From: Sulfuriferula multivorans
GTDB lineage: Bacteria > Pseudomonadota > Gammaproteobacteria > Burkholderiales > Sulfuriferulaceae
Length of the DNA stretch: 37,211 nucleotides
Direction of reading: 5' to 3'
Assembly: GCF_003851125.1 (NCBI RefSeq)
Contig: NZ_BGOW01000044.1
Span: 1 to 37,211, forward strand
Within the stretch, counting starts at the first letter, position 1. Each line of letters begins with the position of its first letter. Positions 24,445 through 31,399 of the stretch are shown piece by piece. A program made the position numbers and the translations under genes. The notes under the pieces were generated by a model. It did no database searches and was not told the origin of the DNA. It saw only the letters and a program-made list of their open reading frames with translations.

Positions 24445-25881
24445 ATGAATGACTATTTCGCCGTAGACTGGGGCGAAACCGGTACAGCCACAGCAGCTTT
24501 CAAAGTCGTGCTGATCAATCCCTACGAACTCGGTCGCCAGTCCTTTAACCTGACCGCCCCCGCCGCGTTGTTGAAAGCTGCCGGGTGCGAGGTCGCCTGT
24601 CTCGACCTGACACTGCAAAAACTGGAGCCCGACACCCTGCGCGACGCCGGACTGGTGGCCATCCATCTGGGCATGCACACTGCCACCCGCATCGCCATCG
24701 CCGCACTGCCGAAAATCCGCGAACTGGCACCCAGCGCGCACCTCGCCATGTACGGCCTGTACGCGCCGATGAACGCCGACCTGCTGCGCGGGCTGGGCGT
24801 ACATACCCTGCTCGGCGGCGAATCCGAGCCGGACCTGGTGGCGCTGGCGGAACGCTTGCGCGATGGCGATATCAGCGCGCAAAACACGCCGATGGTGCAG
24901 CTCGCGCAAGTGAAATTTCTGCCGCCGGATCGCAGCGGATTGCCCAAACTCACCCGCTACGCCCACCTCAACCTGCCCGACGGCGGCAAAAAAATCGTCG
25001 GCTTTACCGAGACCACGCGCGGCTGCAAGCACCTGTGCCGGCATTGCCCGGTGGTGCCGGTGTATCAGGGCAAGTTCCGCACGGTACAGGTGGACGTGGT
25101 GCTGGCCGACATCGAACAGCAGGTGGTGGCGGGCGCGCAGCACATCTCCTTCGGCGACCCGGATTTTTTCAACGGCCCCACCCACGCGCTGCGCGTGCTG
25201 GAGGCCATGCACCAGCGCTTCCCCAATCTCAGTTTCGACGCCACCATCAAGATCCAGCACCTGCTCGACCACGCCGGCCTGCTGCCGCAATTGCGCGGCT
25301 ACGGTTGCCTGTTCATCACCAGCGCGGTGGAGTCGGTGGACGATGCGGTGCTTGAATATCTGGACAAAAATCACACCCGCGCCGGTTTCGAACGCGCACT
25401 CGGCCTGTGCCGTGCGAACGGCATTTTTCTCGCGCCCACCTTCGTGCCGTTCAACCCGTGGACCACGCTGACCGGCTACATCGACCTGCTCGGCGAACTG
25501 CTGCGCCTGAAACTGGTGCAAGCGGTGCCGCCGGTGCAACTCGCCATCCGCCTGCTGGTGCCGCAGGGCTCCTATCTGCTGCAACTGCCCGGCTTCATTG
25601 AGCAGATCGAGGCTTTCGACCCGGCGTTGCTGGGCTATCCCTGGCATCATGCCGACCCGCGTGTGGACGCCCTGCAGCAACAGATCATGAGCACCGCGAT
25701 GCAGATGGAAAACGCGCCGCGCAGCGAGGTGTTCCGCGCCATCTGGCAACTCGCTCATGACGCCGCCGGGCTACCCGCGCCGACGCTGGAGCACGCCGAC
25801 TTCGGCGCGGCCATCGCCCATCTGTCCGAACCGTGGTACTGCTGCGCCGAGCCCACCGACCAGCAATTGCAATCGTTTTAA
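24445..25881 (+). CDS. CCAEP-tail radical SAM protein with B12-binding-like domain
   Basis: A 478-residue radical SAM enzyme. The N-terminal part (about 19-150) resembles a cobalamin-binding domain (VVLINPYELG, GGESEPD). The Fe-S motif is C194, C198 and C201 in TTRGCKHLCRHCP. The C-terminus has WYCCAEPTDQQ, with C466-C467-A-E-P: the CCAEP tail. From memory, a family is named for CUAEP/CCAEP tails, with U selenocysteine in many members; here position 467 is TGC (Cys), so no selenium is needed. The ATP-grasp gene starts 3 bases later. Substrate and product are unknown; methylation or rearrangement of an amino-acid-like compound is possible. The start is the first ATG after the DUF971 stop. Confidence 0.85.
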   Translation: MNDYFAVDWGETGTATAAFKVVLINPYELGRQSFNLTAPAALLKAAGCEVACLDLTLQKLEPDTLRDAGLVAIHLGMHTATRIAIAALPKIRELAPSAHLAMYGLYAPMNADLLRGLGVHTLLGGESEPDLVALAERLRDGDISAQNTPMVQLAQVKFLPPDRSGLPKLTRYAHLNLPDGGKKIVGFTETTRGCKHLCRHCPVVPVYQGKFRTVQVDVVLADIEQQVVAGAQHISFGDPDFFNGPTHALRVLEAMHQRFPNLSFDATIKIQHLLDHAGLLPQLRGYGCLFITSAVESVDDAVLEYLDKNHTRAGFERALGLCRANGIFLAPTFVPFNPWTTLTGYIDLLGELLRLKLVQAVPPVQLAIRLLVPQGSYLLQLPGFIEQIEAFDPALLGYPWHHADPRVDALQQQIMSTAMQMENAPRSEVFRAIWQLAHDAAGLPAPTLEHADFGAAIAHLSEPWYCCAEPTDQQLQSF

Positions 25882-25884
25882 GCC

Positions 25885-27132
25885 ATGCTGCGCGTCCTGC
25901 TGTTGCTCCCCATCGCCAGTTACCGCAATCAGGATTTCCTCGATGCCGCGCACAAACTGGGCGTGGAAGTGGTCAGTGCCGCCGACCATTGCCATCAGCT
26001 CGCCCCGCAGCGCGGGCTGAGCCCGATCCTGTCTTTGCATTTCGACCAGCCCGAGGCCGCCGCTGCGCAAGTGCTGGCATCGCTGGGACGACGCGTGGAT
26101 GCGGTACTTGCCGTGGACGATGCGGGCGTCGAACTGGCCGCCGTGCTGCGCGAAAAACTCGGCCTGCCCGGCAATGCGCCCGAGGCGGTACGCCCCACCC
26201 GCGACAAACTCGCTTTCCGCCGGCTGTTGCAGCAAAACGGCCTCAACTGTCCGGCGTTTTACCACCTCGCCGGCGCAGCAGAAGCACGCATACTTGCCGC
26301 GCAATTGCATTATCCGGTGGTGGTCAAAGCACGCCGATTGTCTGCCAGCCGTGGTGTGATTCGCGCCGATGATGCGCAGGATTTATTGCAGCAAGTGCGT
26401 CGGGTCAGCCGCATCCAGTCGAGCGCCGACCGCGATGCCAGTGAATTGGGCCTGATCGTCGAAAGCTTCATCCCCGGCAGCGAACACGCCCTCGAGGGCC
26501 TGCTGAAAAACGGCCAGCTGCGCGTGCTGGCCCTGTTCGACAAGCCCGACCCGCTGGACGGCCCGTATTTCGAAGAAAGCATTTACGTCACGCCGTCGCG
26601 TCTGTCCGGTGAGCTGCAGGCCGCCATCGCCGACAGCGTGCAACGCGCCTGCGCAGCCGCCGGGCTCAGCCACGGCGCCATTCACGCCGAAATGCGCGTG
26701 AACGACGCCGGCGTGTGGTTGCTCGAAATCGCTGCGCGCTCCATCGGCGGCCTGTGCGGGCGCATGTTGCGCTGGCGCCTGGGCATGACGCTGGAAGAAC
26801 TCATCCTGCGCCATGCACTGGGGCTGCCGATTGTCCAGCCGGAGCCTAGCGACGCCAGTGGCGTGATGATGATTCCGGTACCCGGGCGCGGCATTTATCA
26901 AAGCGTGGCTGGGCTGGAAGCCGCACGTGCGGTGCCGCACATCGATGACATCCGCATCACCACCGTCCCCGGCCAGCGTATCGCACCCGCCCCGGAAGGC
27001 GCCAGTTACCTCGGCTTCATCTTCAGCCGCGCCGCCACTCCCGCAGCAGCCGAAGCCGCGCTGCGCAGCGCCCATGCCGAGCTGGTTTTTGATATCCGGC
27101 CCGACGTGGTGCTGGCCAAAAGCACCGCCTGA
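25885..27132 (+). CDS. ATP-grasp ligase
   Basis: A 415-residue ATP-grasp protein. The N-terminal domain (1-100) is Rossmann-like; a central lid and ATP-binding region includes YPVVVKARRLSASRGV. The metal and substrate segment is AEMRVNDAGVWLLEIAARSIGG. A C-terminal domain (about 310-410) resembles that of L-amino-acid ligases. Such enzymes join a carboxylate to an amine through an acyl phosphate. It begins 3 bases after the radical SAM stop and its own stop overlaps the kinase start as TGATG. The radical SAM enzyme, ligase and kinase therefore look like a single pathway whose product I do not know. Confidence 0.83.
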   Translation: MLRVLLLLPIASYRNQDFLDAAHKLGVEVVSAADHCHQLAPQRGLSPILSLHFDQPEAAAAQVLASLGRRVDAVLAVDDAGVELAAVLREKLGLPGNAPEAVRPTRDKLAFRRLLQQNGLNCPAFYHLAGAAEARILAAQLHYPVVVKARRLSASRGVIRADDAQDLLQQVRRVSRIQSSADRDASELGLIVESFIPGSEHALEGLLKNGQLRVLALFDKPDPLDGPYFEESIYVTPSRLSGELQAAIADSVQRACAAAGLSHGAIHAEMRVNDAGVWLLEIAARSIGGLCGRMLRWRLGMTLEELILRHALGLPIVQPEPSDASGVMMIPVPGRGIYQSVAGLEAARAVPHIDDIRITTVPGQRIAPAPEGASYLGFIFSRAATPAAAEAALRSAHAELVFDIRPDVVLAKSTA

Positions 27133-28009
27133 TGAGCCTGTGGCAATGCGTAGCCCAGAGCATCCAGGCCGCCCCGGCGCAGCATTCCCTATCCAGCGCA
27201 CCACCCCGGTCGGCGGCGGCTGCATTAACGCCGCCTGGTGCATCGAGAGCGGCACAACGCGTTATTTCGTTAAAACCAACAGCGCTGCCAAACTGCCCTT
27301 GTTCGAGGCGGAAGCAGCTGGTCTCGCCGCACTCGCCGCCAGTCACACCCTGCGCGTGCCGCATCCCGTCACCAGCGGCGTGACGGGTAACGAAGCATTT
27401 CTGGTGCTGGAATGGCTGGATCTGGGCGGCCACGGCAGCGCCGCACAATTTGGCCAACAACTCGCCGCCCTGCACCGGACGACCGCGCCGCGCTTCGGCT
27501 TCGCGTCCGACAACACCATCGGTGCCACCCCTCAGAGCAATCCCTGGACCGACAACTGGATAGACTTCTGGCGCGACCAGCGCCTGGGATTTCAACTCGA
27601 ACTGGCCGCACGCAACGGTTTTGGCGGCAGCCTGCAAACCCGCGGCGAACGCCTGATGGGAAAACTCAACGGCCTGTTCGACGGCTACCAGCCGCAACCC
27701 TCGCTACTGCACGGCGACCTGTGGAGCGGCAACTACGGCTATACCCAGGCGGGCGAGCCGGTCATTTTCGACCCCGCCGTCTACTACGGCGACCGCGAAG
27801 CGGATATCGCCATGACCGAACTGTTCGGCGGCTTCCCGGCGGATTTCTACTCAACTTATCAAGAGGCTTGGCCACTGGATGCAGGTTATTCGGTACGCAA
27901 AACTCTTTACAACCTGTACCACATCCTCAACCACGCCAATCTGTTCGGCGGCAGTTACCCGCGACAGGCGGAGGGGATGATGGAGCGGCTGTTGAGAGAA
28001 TTAGCTTAG
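27132..28009 (+). CDS. Fructosamine-kinase-family protein, frameshifted near its start
   Basis: The main frame has fructosamine/ketosamine-3-kinase motifs: TTPVGGGCINAAWC, FLVLEWL, LHGDLWSGN (catalytic Asp) and VIFDPAVYYGDREADIAM. The expected start is ATG at 27132, overlapping the ATP-grasp stop (TGATG), and it encodes the typical MSLWQCVAQSIQAA. That frame is off by one from the rest; the correct reading would need one more base near 27170-27185 (a CCGCCCCGG run). As it stands, the body can be translated only from ATG 27146, giving 287 residues with an altered N-terminus. It is a recent frameshift, a sequencing error, or recoding. Family members phosphorylate sugar amines bound to protein or small molecules; in this operon a pathway role is possible. 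Confidence 0.8.
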
Positions 28010-28033
28010 GCAGCACAGCCCGGAATCCCTTTC

Positions 28034-28105
28034 TGCGCCGCTTCGTCTGACCGGTTCAGACGAAGGTATCCCGAAGGGGCGGCGCAGCGGGGTGGCCTTC
28101 TCTTT
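28034..28105 (+). repeat. GC-rich cruciform repeat, copy 1
   Basis: CTTCGTCTGA-CCGGT-TCAGACGAAG (28041-28065) is a perfect 10-bp stem nested within an outer TGCGCCG (28034) and CGGCGCA (28080-28086). The following GGGGTGGCCTTC recurs at 30455-30467. A fragment, TGCGCCGCTTCGTCTGA, also appears near 28853. It fills the gap between the kinase and brnA. Confidence 0.75.
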
Positions 28106-28120
28106 GATGCTTCTGGTGGC

Positions 28121-28372
28121 CTACGCCGCCGCGTGTAATTCCTCACGCAACACCTTGCGCAGCGTATCCAGCGTAAGTGGCGCATCACCTGCCTGCATCG
28201 ATATTTTTAGTGCCTCGTTGATAAGCGTCTGGTAGCCGCGACCTTCGGCTTCGGCACGTGCGCGAAACGCCGCCAGCACCTCGTCGTCAATATAAATTGT
28301 GATGCGTGTCTTGCCCGCAGGTTCAATCACCGCACCGCGCTTGGCCTTGGAAAAATCGTATTCAGCTTTCAT
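28121..28372 (-). CDS. brnA: BrnA-type antitoxin
   Basis: An 83-residue protein. KTRITIYIDDEVLAAFRARAEAEGRGYQTLINEALK (about 21-56) is a ribbon-helix-helix domain of the BrnA kind, followed by an acidic tail. BrnA neutralises BrnT and represses the pair. Its GAGG ribosome site lies within the terminal repeat of an inserted element; the ATG itself is part of the duplicated target. The insertion therefore separates it from brnT yet leaves it a start signal. Because brnT is frameshifted, BrnA may now be an orphan. Confidence 0.82.
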   Translation of the reverse strand: MKAEYDFSKAKRGAVIEPAGKTRITIYIDDEVLAAFRARAEAEGRGYQTLINEALKISMQAGDAPLTLDTLRKVLREELHAAA

Positions 28373-28375
28373 AAG

Positions 28376-28514
28376 GGTACCTCTATAAATTCAAAATCCT
28401 AAGCGAGGCAAGGCGCGAAAGTAATTTTAGCGCGTAGCATATGTTTGATATGTAAGCGATAAAATTTCTTGAGCAACGCAGTATCGCGACGGAGTGTGGA
28501 TTTATAGAGGTGCC
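28376..28514 (-). mobile_element. Small inverted-repeat (MITE-like) element at the brnT-brnA junction
   Basis: Termini GGTACCTCTATAAAT (28376-28390) and ATTTATAGAGGTGCC (28500-28514) are 15-bp inverted repeats with one mismatch. They are flanked by CATAAG at 28370-28375 and 28515-28520, a 6-bp target duplication (or, with 16-bp ends, a 4-bp ATAA duplication of a 141-bp element). No open frame of its own is seen. The inside contains short palindromes. It is a non-autonomous element that would need a transposase in trans. Confidence 0.8.
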
Positions 28515-28772
28515 CATAAGTCCTCCGTTCATGGCTGGTCGCCAAGGTGCTGAAATCAGGCGAATTGTGTTTCCACGTTGCGTCCATACCACCGTCAACA
28601 CCCGATTTTGCGCACCTACGCCCACTGTTACAAACCGCGCCTCTCCATGCGTCGCATCGTCTTCATTCGTCAGCGCCATTGGGTCATATAACACCAGTTC
28701 GGCATCCGAAAACGAAATCCCGTGTTTCTTCAGGCTGGCAGCGGCTTTTGTCGGGCCGAATTCAACATGCAT
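28383..28772 (-). pseudogene. brnT: BrnT-type RNase toxin, frameshifted and cut by an element
   Basis: Residues 1-74 match BrnT: a short fold with FGPTKAAASLKKHGISFSDAELVLYDP and VVWTQRGNTIRLISA. BrnT is a ribosome-independent RNase toxin of about 90-95 residues. After Ala74 the frame goes off into 55 unrelated residues. The next frame carries the expected end, LATSHERRTY, and joining that to the sequence beyond the inserted element would read Glu-Ser-stop across the brnA ATG, as in other brnTA pairs. So the gene has lost one base near 28550 and its last codons were displaced by the 139-bp element. The toxin is probably inactive unless the shift is a sequencing error. Confidence 0.78.
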
Positions 28773-28778
28773 GGGCTA

Positions 28779-28803
28779 ATTATGCATATATAGTATGCAT
28801 AAT
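28779..28803. promoter_or_regulatory. Palindromic brnTA operator
   Basis: ATTATGCATA-TATAG-TATGCATAAT is a perfect 10-bp inverted repeat with a 5-base centre, 7 bases before the brnT start at 28772. Its position and AT-rich content fit the site where BrnA represses the operon and where the -10 region should lie. Confidence 0.65.
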
Positions 28804-28852
28804 GCAAAAACATCGTTTGACGACCGGGCGGGCGCAGGCGCAATTCCCCTGC

Positions 28853-28870
28853 TGCGCCGCTTCGTCTGAG
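28853..28870 (+). repeat. Fragment of the GC-rich cruciform repeat
   Basis: TGCGCCGCTTCGTCTGA matches the left half of the repeat at 28034-28105. It abuts the 88-bp repeat, so the two families are joined here. Confidence 0.5.
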
Positions 28871-28891
28871 TTGGTCGGGCGGGAGATTCAA

Positions 28892-28980
28892 CCCGCGTAA
28901 GGCGTAATGTAGGGTGCCAATAAGCGAAGCGCATTGCACCGGAGTCTTCATTCGGCGCAATAACGATTGCGCCCTACCGG
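28892..28980 (-). repeat. Dispersed 88-bp repeat, copy 2
   Basis: On the minus strand this matches 1020-1108 over its whole length, including the GGTGCAAT...ATTGGCACC hairpin and the flanking CGTTATTGCGCCG. It lies between brnT and the HEPN gene. The opposite orientation to copy 1 means recombination between them would invert the 28 kb between. Confidence 0.75.
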
Positions 28981-29035
28981 GCTGACCCTGGCATTCCTCT
29001 TTGACCCCGTGCCATTTTTTGCCCTTTTTCAGTTA

Positions 29036-29590
29036 TCAGGCTTGGGCTATTGCACATAGATAAACCTTTGCGTGATTCAGTGAATCCCAAACGAACGAGT
29101 CAGCAATGATTACCAACGAACCCGAGGCGGTAATGCCCGGAACTTGCTCGAGCTTGATACGTTGTTGCTCATCCTTAATGTGACCGCCATTGTGAATATC
29201 GCAATTCCGAACCATGCGAAGATTGTCCAAGTGGTCATAGCTCGGTTGTGCATTTTGAAGCGAGAGTGCCGCGACCTTCGTTAAGTACTTGTGGTACGCA
29301 TTGAGGTCGCTTGCGCCTTTTATGTCTTTATAGCTGAGGACGAGATTGCTTTTGCGCTTGTGGAAACTGCAAAGTTGCGGGAGCCAAAAATCGACAAGGC
29401 TATAGACATTGCAAACCATATCAGGGCGAATGAAAGCAGTTACGTTATGAGCGATAAAGCTCTCGGATTCCTCGCTCATGGCAACCATTGAGGACTCTTG
29501 AAGAGAGACTTCCGTTGCCATCGTGAAGAGTTTGCGGAAGTAGGCATCCAAGCACTTCACATCGTACTCAATTCGTTCGGTGATCGTCAT
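29036..29590 (-). CDS. Hypothetical protein with a HEPN-type RX4H motif
   Basis: A 184-residue, mainly helical, soluble protein I do not recognise by name. Residues 128-133 read RNCDIH, an RX4H motif with Asn after the Arg, as in many HEPN RNases; HNGGH follows. HEPN domains cut RNA in toxin, phage-defence and CRISPR-linked systems. No partner (MNT, NTPase or antitoxin) is next to it. The base composition is more AT-rich than the core genes, so acquisition by transfer is likely. The ATG at 29590 has only a weak ribosome site and lies 18 bases from an inverted-repeat element that may carry its promoter. Confidence 0.6.
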   Translation of the reverse strand: MTITERIEYDVKCLDAYFRKLFTMATEVSLQESSMVAMSEESESFIAHNVTAFIRPDMVCNVYSLVDFWLPQLCSFHKRKSNLVLSYKDIKGASDLNAYHKYLTKVAALSLQNAQPSYDHLDNLRMVRNCDIHNGGHIKDEQQRIKLEQVPGITASGSLVIIADSFVWDSLNHAKVYLCAIAQA

Positions 29591-29607
29591 TAATTGGCCT
29601 AACGAGA

Positions 29608-29757
29608 CTGTAGAAAAACTACTTGAGGGTCAGGCAAACCGGTATTCGGGGGTCACTTGGCCCTTCCCCAGTCCACGATCGTTGAATACAGCGCATTATG
29701 AGAGGTCGATTTTTATTCATTGCTGGTCCGATTTTTCGTCAGAGGGTTTTTCTACAG
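29608..29757. mobile_element. 150-bp element bounded by inverted repeats
   Basis: CTGTAGAAAAAC (29608-29619) and GTTTTTCTACAG (29746-29757) are perfect 12-bp inverted repeats, extending to about 14 of 16 positions outward. No coding frame or clear target duplication is seen. It looks like a decayed insertion sequence or a MITE; the parent family is not recognised. It occupies most of the 323-base gap after the HEPN gene. Confidence 0.55.
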
Positions 29758-29779
29758 CGTCAACGGTGAAGGTCAGGAG

Positions 29780-29797
29780 CCGCCCACTTTTGGGCGG
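29780..29797 (+). repeat. Short GC-rich hairpin
   Basis: CCGCCCA-CTTT-TGGGCGG is a perfect 7-bp stem with a 4-base loop, 23 bases after the inverted-repeat element. No T-run follows on either strand, so its role as a terminator is doubtful. From here to 29913 nothing else is recognised. Confidence 0.45.
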
Positions 29798-29913
29798 TCA
29801 CCTGCACCATGGGGTTAGAGATGGAACTAATGGATAAGATACAACTCTTTTGTTTGGCTTGGGCGCTGGCTTGGATAAGTGGAGTGCTTTTTGGCATTGG
29901 ACTTGAACGTAAA

Positions 29914-30327
29914 TTATTTGAGCGCAAGAACCGCAATATACAAACCGAGAATAGCAATGATTGTGCTCCAAACCCACTGCCAATGCCGAAGATAGAAGCC
30001 GACAATGGCACGGGCGATCTTAGCCGACCAGTGATACTTGGTATAGGGCAGCGGCATGATGGCAATTAGGCTAGCTGGATCGTTTTCAAACACGTGCAAC
30101 TTTGACTCCCCGTCATACCAGCGTTTTATGCGCGAGAACACGATAATCCCTAGCGAATGAAAGGGGCTTCCCCGCCCCACGGGTGCGGCGAAGTAGCCGC
30201 GAACGGCATCAAAAGTGCCATGATGGAAATTGTCGATTTCATCAAACCAGCAGGAAGGGGAAGTCATGAGTATTATCATGATAGGCATTGATCTTGCCAA
30301 GAGCATTTTTGCGGAGCATGGCGTCAA
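29914..30327 (-). CDS. Hypothetical membrane protein, start uncertain
   Basis: The frame codes for up to 137 residues. The C-terminal half looks like a real protein: a soluble part (LGIIVFSRIKRWYDGESKLH) and a membrane segment near the end (about 112-135, WQWVWSTIIAILGLYIAVLAL). The first 20 residues are antisense to an IS110 remnant, so the native start has probably been lost or lies further in, for example Met21. It may be the tail of a longer gene cut by the insertion. A competing frame on the plus strand (29809-30069) overlaps its end. Function unknown. Confidence 0.35.
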   Translation of the reverse strand: MTPCSAKMLLARSMPIMIILMTSPSCWFDEIDNFHHGTFDAVRGYFAAPVGRGSPFHSLGIIVFSRIKRWYDGESKLHVFENDPASLIAIMPLPYTKYHWSAKIARAIVGFYLRHWQWVWSTIIAILGLYIAVLALK

Positions 30328-30408
30328 TGAAAACGGCCATGCAAACTGGTCAAACCCAAGGTAGTGCGGGAGCAGTTGTTAGCGCGTGACTCTGCGTTCT
30401 TTGAATCC
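30266..30408 (+). pseudogene. IS110-family transposase, 5' remnant
   Basis: From ATG 30266 the frame reads MSIIMIGIDLAKSIFAEHG, the start of IS110-type transposases, with the first catalytic Asp in IGIDLAK. A frameshift near 30342 moves the continuation (KLVKPKVVREQLLARDSAFF) to the next frame. After about 47 codons the match stops at the cruciform repeat near 30408. At least 85% of the gene is missing, so it is inactive. Confidence 0.75.
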
Positions 30409-30410
30409 CC

Positions 30411-30507
30411 CACCTGACCGGCTCGGACGAAGGTATCCCGAAGGGACGGCGCAGTGGGGTGGCCTTCATTTGGGTTACCTTTTCTTGGCCAAACAAGAAA
30501 AGGTAAC
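30411..30507 (+). repeat. GC-rich cruciform repeat, copy 2, with a long perfect hairpin
   Basis: Bases 30413-30467 match 28047-28101 (CTGACCGG, then GACGAAGGTATCCCGAAGGG, then GGCGCAG and GGGGTGGCCTTC), but the left arm is truncated. GTTACCTTTTCTTG-GCCAAA-CAAGAAAAGGTAAC (30474-30507) follows, a perfect 14-bp stem. The break at about 30408 coincides with the end of the IS110 remnant. Confidence 0.75.
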
Positions 30508-30605
30508 TAGCTGCCGGGCTACCCCCGGCAAACTATGTTCAAGCGATACACGTCGAATAAGCGCGTCAATTAGCTAATGATATGTGTTTAGACCACATGA
30601 CTGGT

Positions 30606-30932
30606 TTAGTGGGATTGCTTTTGCACTTCACAATCATGCTCAAAAGTTGACTTGACCACATCGGGATCTAGATTGGACAAGTAGGGGCGTTTGTAAATCT
30701 CATTGATGATCTGGGCCAAGACCTTTTCAGTTGATTTGAAGTCACCGCCAGAGAGGGAATTGTGCATCCCATCAAGTGCCTCCTTAAGTGTTACCCCATC
30801 TTTCATTTGTTTTTGATACATCACTGATTGTGCGAATCCTCCGATCTCCACACACGACATGCCACTACCGGTGTAGTTAATGGCATACGCGCTAGAGCAG
30901 AACGCCAGCAGGAAAATAGCAATAACTCGCAT
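30606..30932 (-). CDS. Small secreted protein of unknown function
   Basis: A 108-residue protein with a signal peptide (1-17, ending SSAYA). The mature protein has two Cys (near 27 and near 102) that could form a disulfide, and is otherwise polar and helical. The ATG at 30932 has GGAGA 8 bases upstream, while a longer frame from 31013 has no signal. I do not recognise the family. It stands alone in the accessory island. Confidence 0.6.
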   Translation of the reverse strand: MRVIAIFLLAFCSSAYAINYTGSGMSCVEIGGFAQSVMYQKQMKDGVTLKEALDGMHNSLSGGDFKSTEKVLAQIINEIYKRPYLSNLDPDVVKSTFEHDCEVQKQSH

Positions 30933-31029
30933 TGTAGATCTCCGAGTAACTGTCAGGTTATGCCTTAGCCATCGAAGCCAGTTGTTGCTGAAGATTAGAT
31001 ATTTCACAGTCAAACTCCTTGAAAAGCCT

Positions 31030-31130
31030 TACGGAAACCCCAGGGTCAGACACGATATTCTATCTCCGCATAAGGCTGCAATGGCGAGACTGCCGGACGC
31101 GAGGGGGCTCAGGGTCAGTCTTGCATCATC
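31030..31130 (+). other. Possible remnant of a REP-associated transposase
   Basis: ATGGCGAGACTGCC at 31080 would encode MARLP, the usual start of REP-associated tyrosine transposases. The sequence then changes within a few codons to an unrelated stretch, and AGGGTCAG occurs on both sides (31041 and 31109). This would fit an internally deleted element. The match is very short, so it is only a possibility. Confidence 0.2.
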
Positions 31131-31144
31131 ACATTTTGCATACA

Positions 31145-31399
31145 TCATGCAGCCGCTTTATCGGCATGCGTGCGGTCACCAACGCCCAATAACAAATACT
31201 CCACGCTGATATCTTCATCCAGCTCATCCCAGTGCAGGCCTGTGCCGCCGCCGCTGATCTCGTAACGCGGCAATTGTTCCGGTGCGGCACTGAGCAAGCG
31301 TGGAAAATAAGCCAATGGCACACCCAGTTTCCGCCCGTCAAGCAGATCGACCCACATCATGTCTTTATCGAAATTTACTGATTTAGCCAAAGAACTCAT
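31145..31399 (-). CDS. DUF2442 protein
   Basis: An 84-residue DUF2442 protein. It has the segments VNFDKDMMWVDLLDGRKLGVPLAYFPRLL and the end HWDELDEDISVEYLLLG typical of the family. It overlaps the upstream DUF4160 gene by 17 bases. The two families occur together widely and are thought to form toxin-antitoxin-like pairs, with DUF2442 as the partner protein; direct evidence is limited. Gly/His segments suggest a compact beta fold. It sits at the edge of the accessory island. Confidence 0.88.
   Translation of the reverse strand: MSSLAKSVNFDKDMMWVDLLDGRKLGVPLAYFPRLLSAAPEQLPRYEISGGGTGLHWDELDEDISVEYLLLGVGDRTHADKAAA

Noticed and set aside
24364-25758. 464-codon minus-strand frame opposite the radical SAM gene
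   Set aside because: His/Gln/Gly-rich composition typical of an antisense shadow in GC-rich coding sequence; no motif seen.
25840-25845. Possible selenocysteine site in the CCAEP tail
   Set aside because: Both codons are TGC (Cys), not TGA, so no recoding is needed here.
27160-27190. Programmed -1 frameshift in the kinase gene
   Set aside because: No X-XXY-YYZ slippery heptamer or following stem is evident, so mutation or sequencing error is more likely.
28034-28105. CRISPR-like repeat
   Set aside because: The repeats are single inverted elements scattered over 2.5 kb, not a regularly spaced direct-repeat array.
29809-30069. Plus-strand frame with a hydrophobic start, overlapping the hypothetical minus-strand membrane protein
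   Set aside because: Its second half is antisense to the better-looking minus-strand C-terminus, and its composition there is not protein-like. The first 40 residues could still be real.
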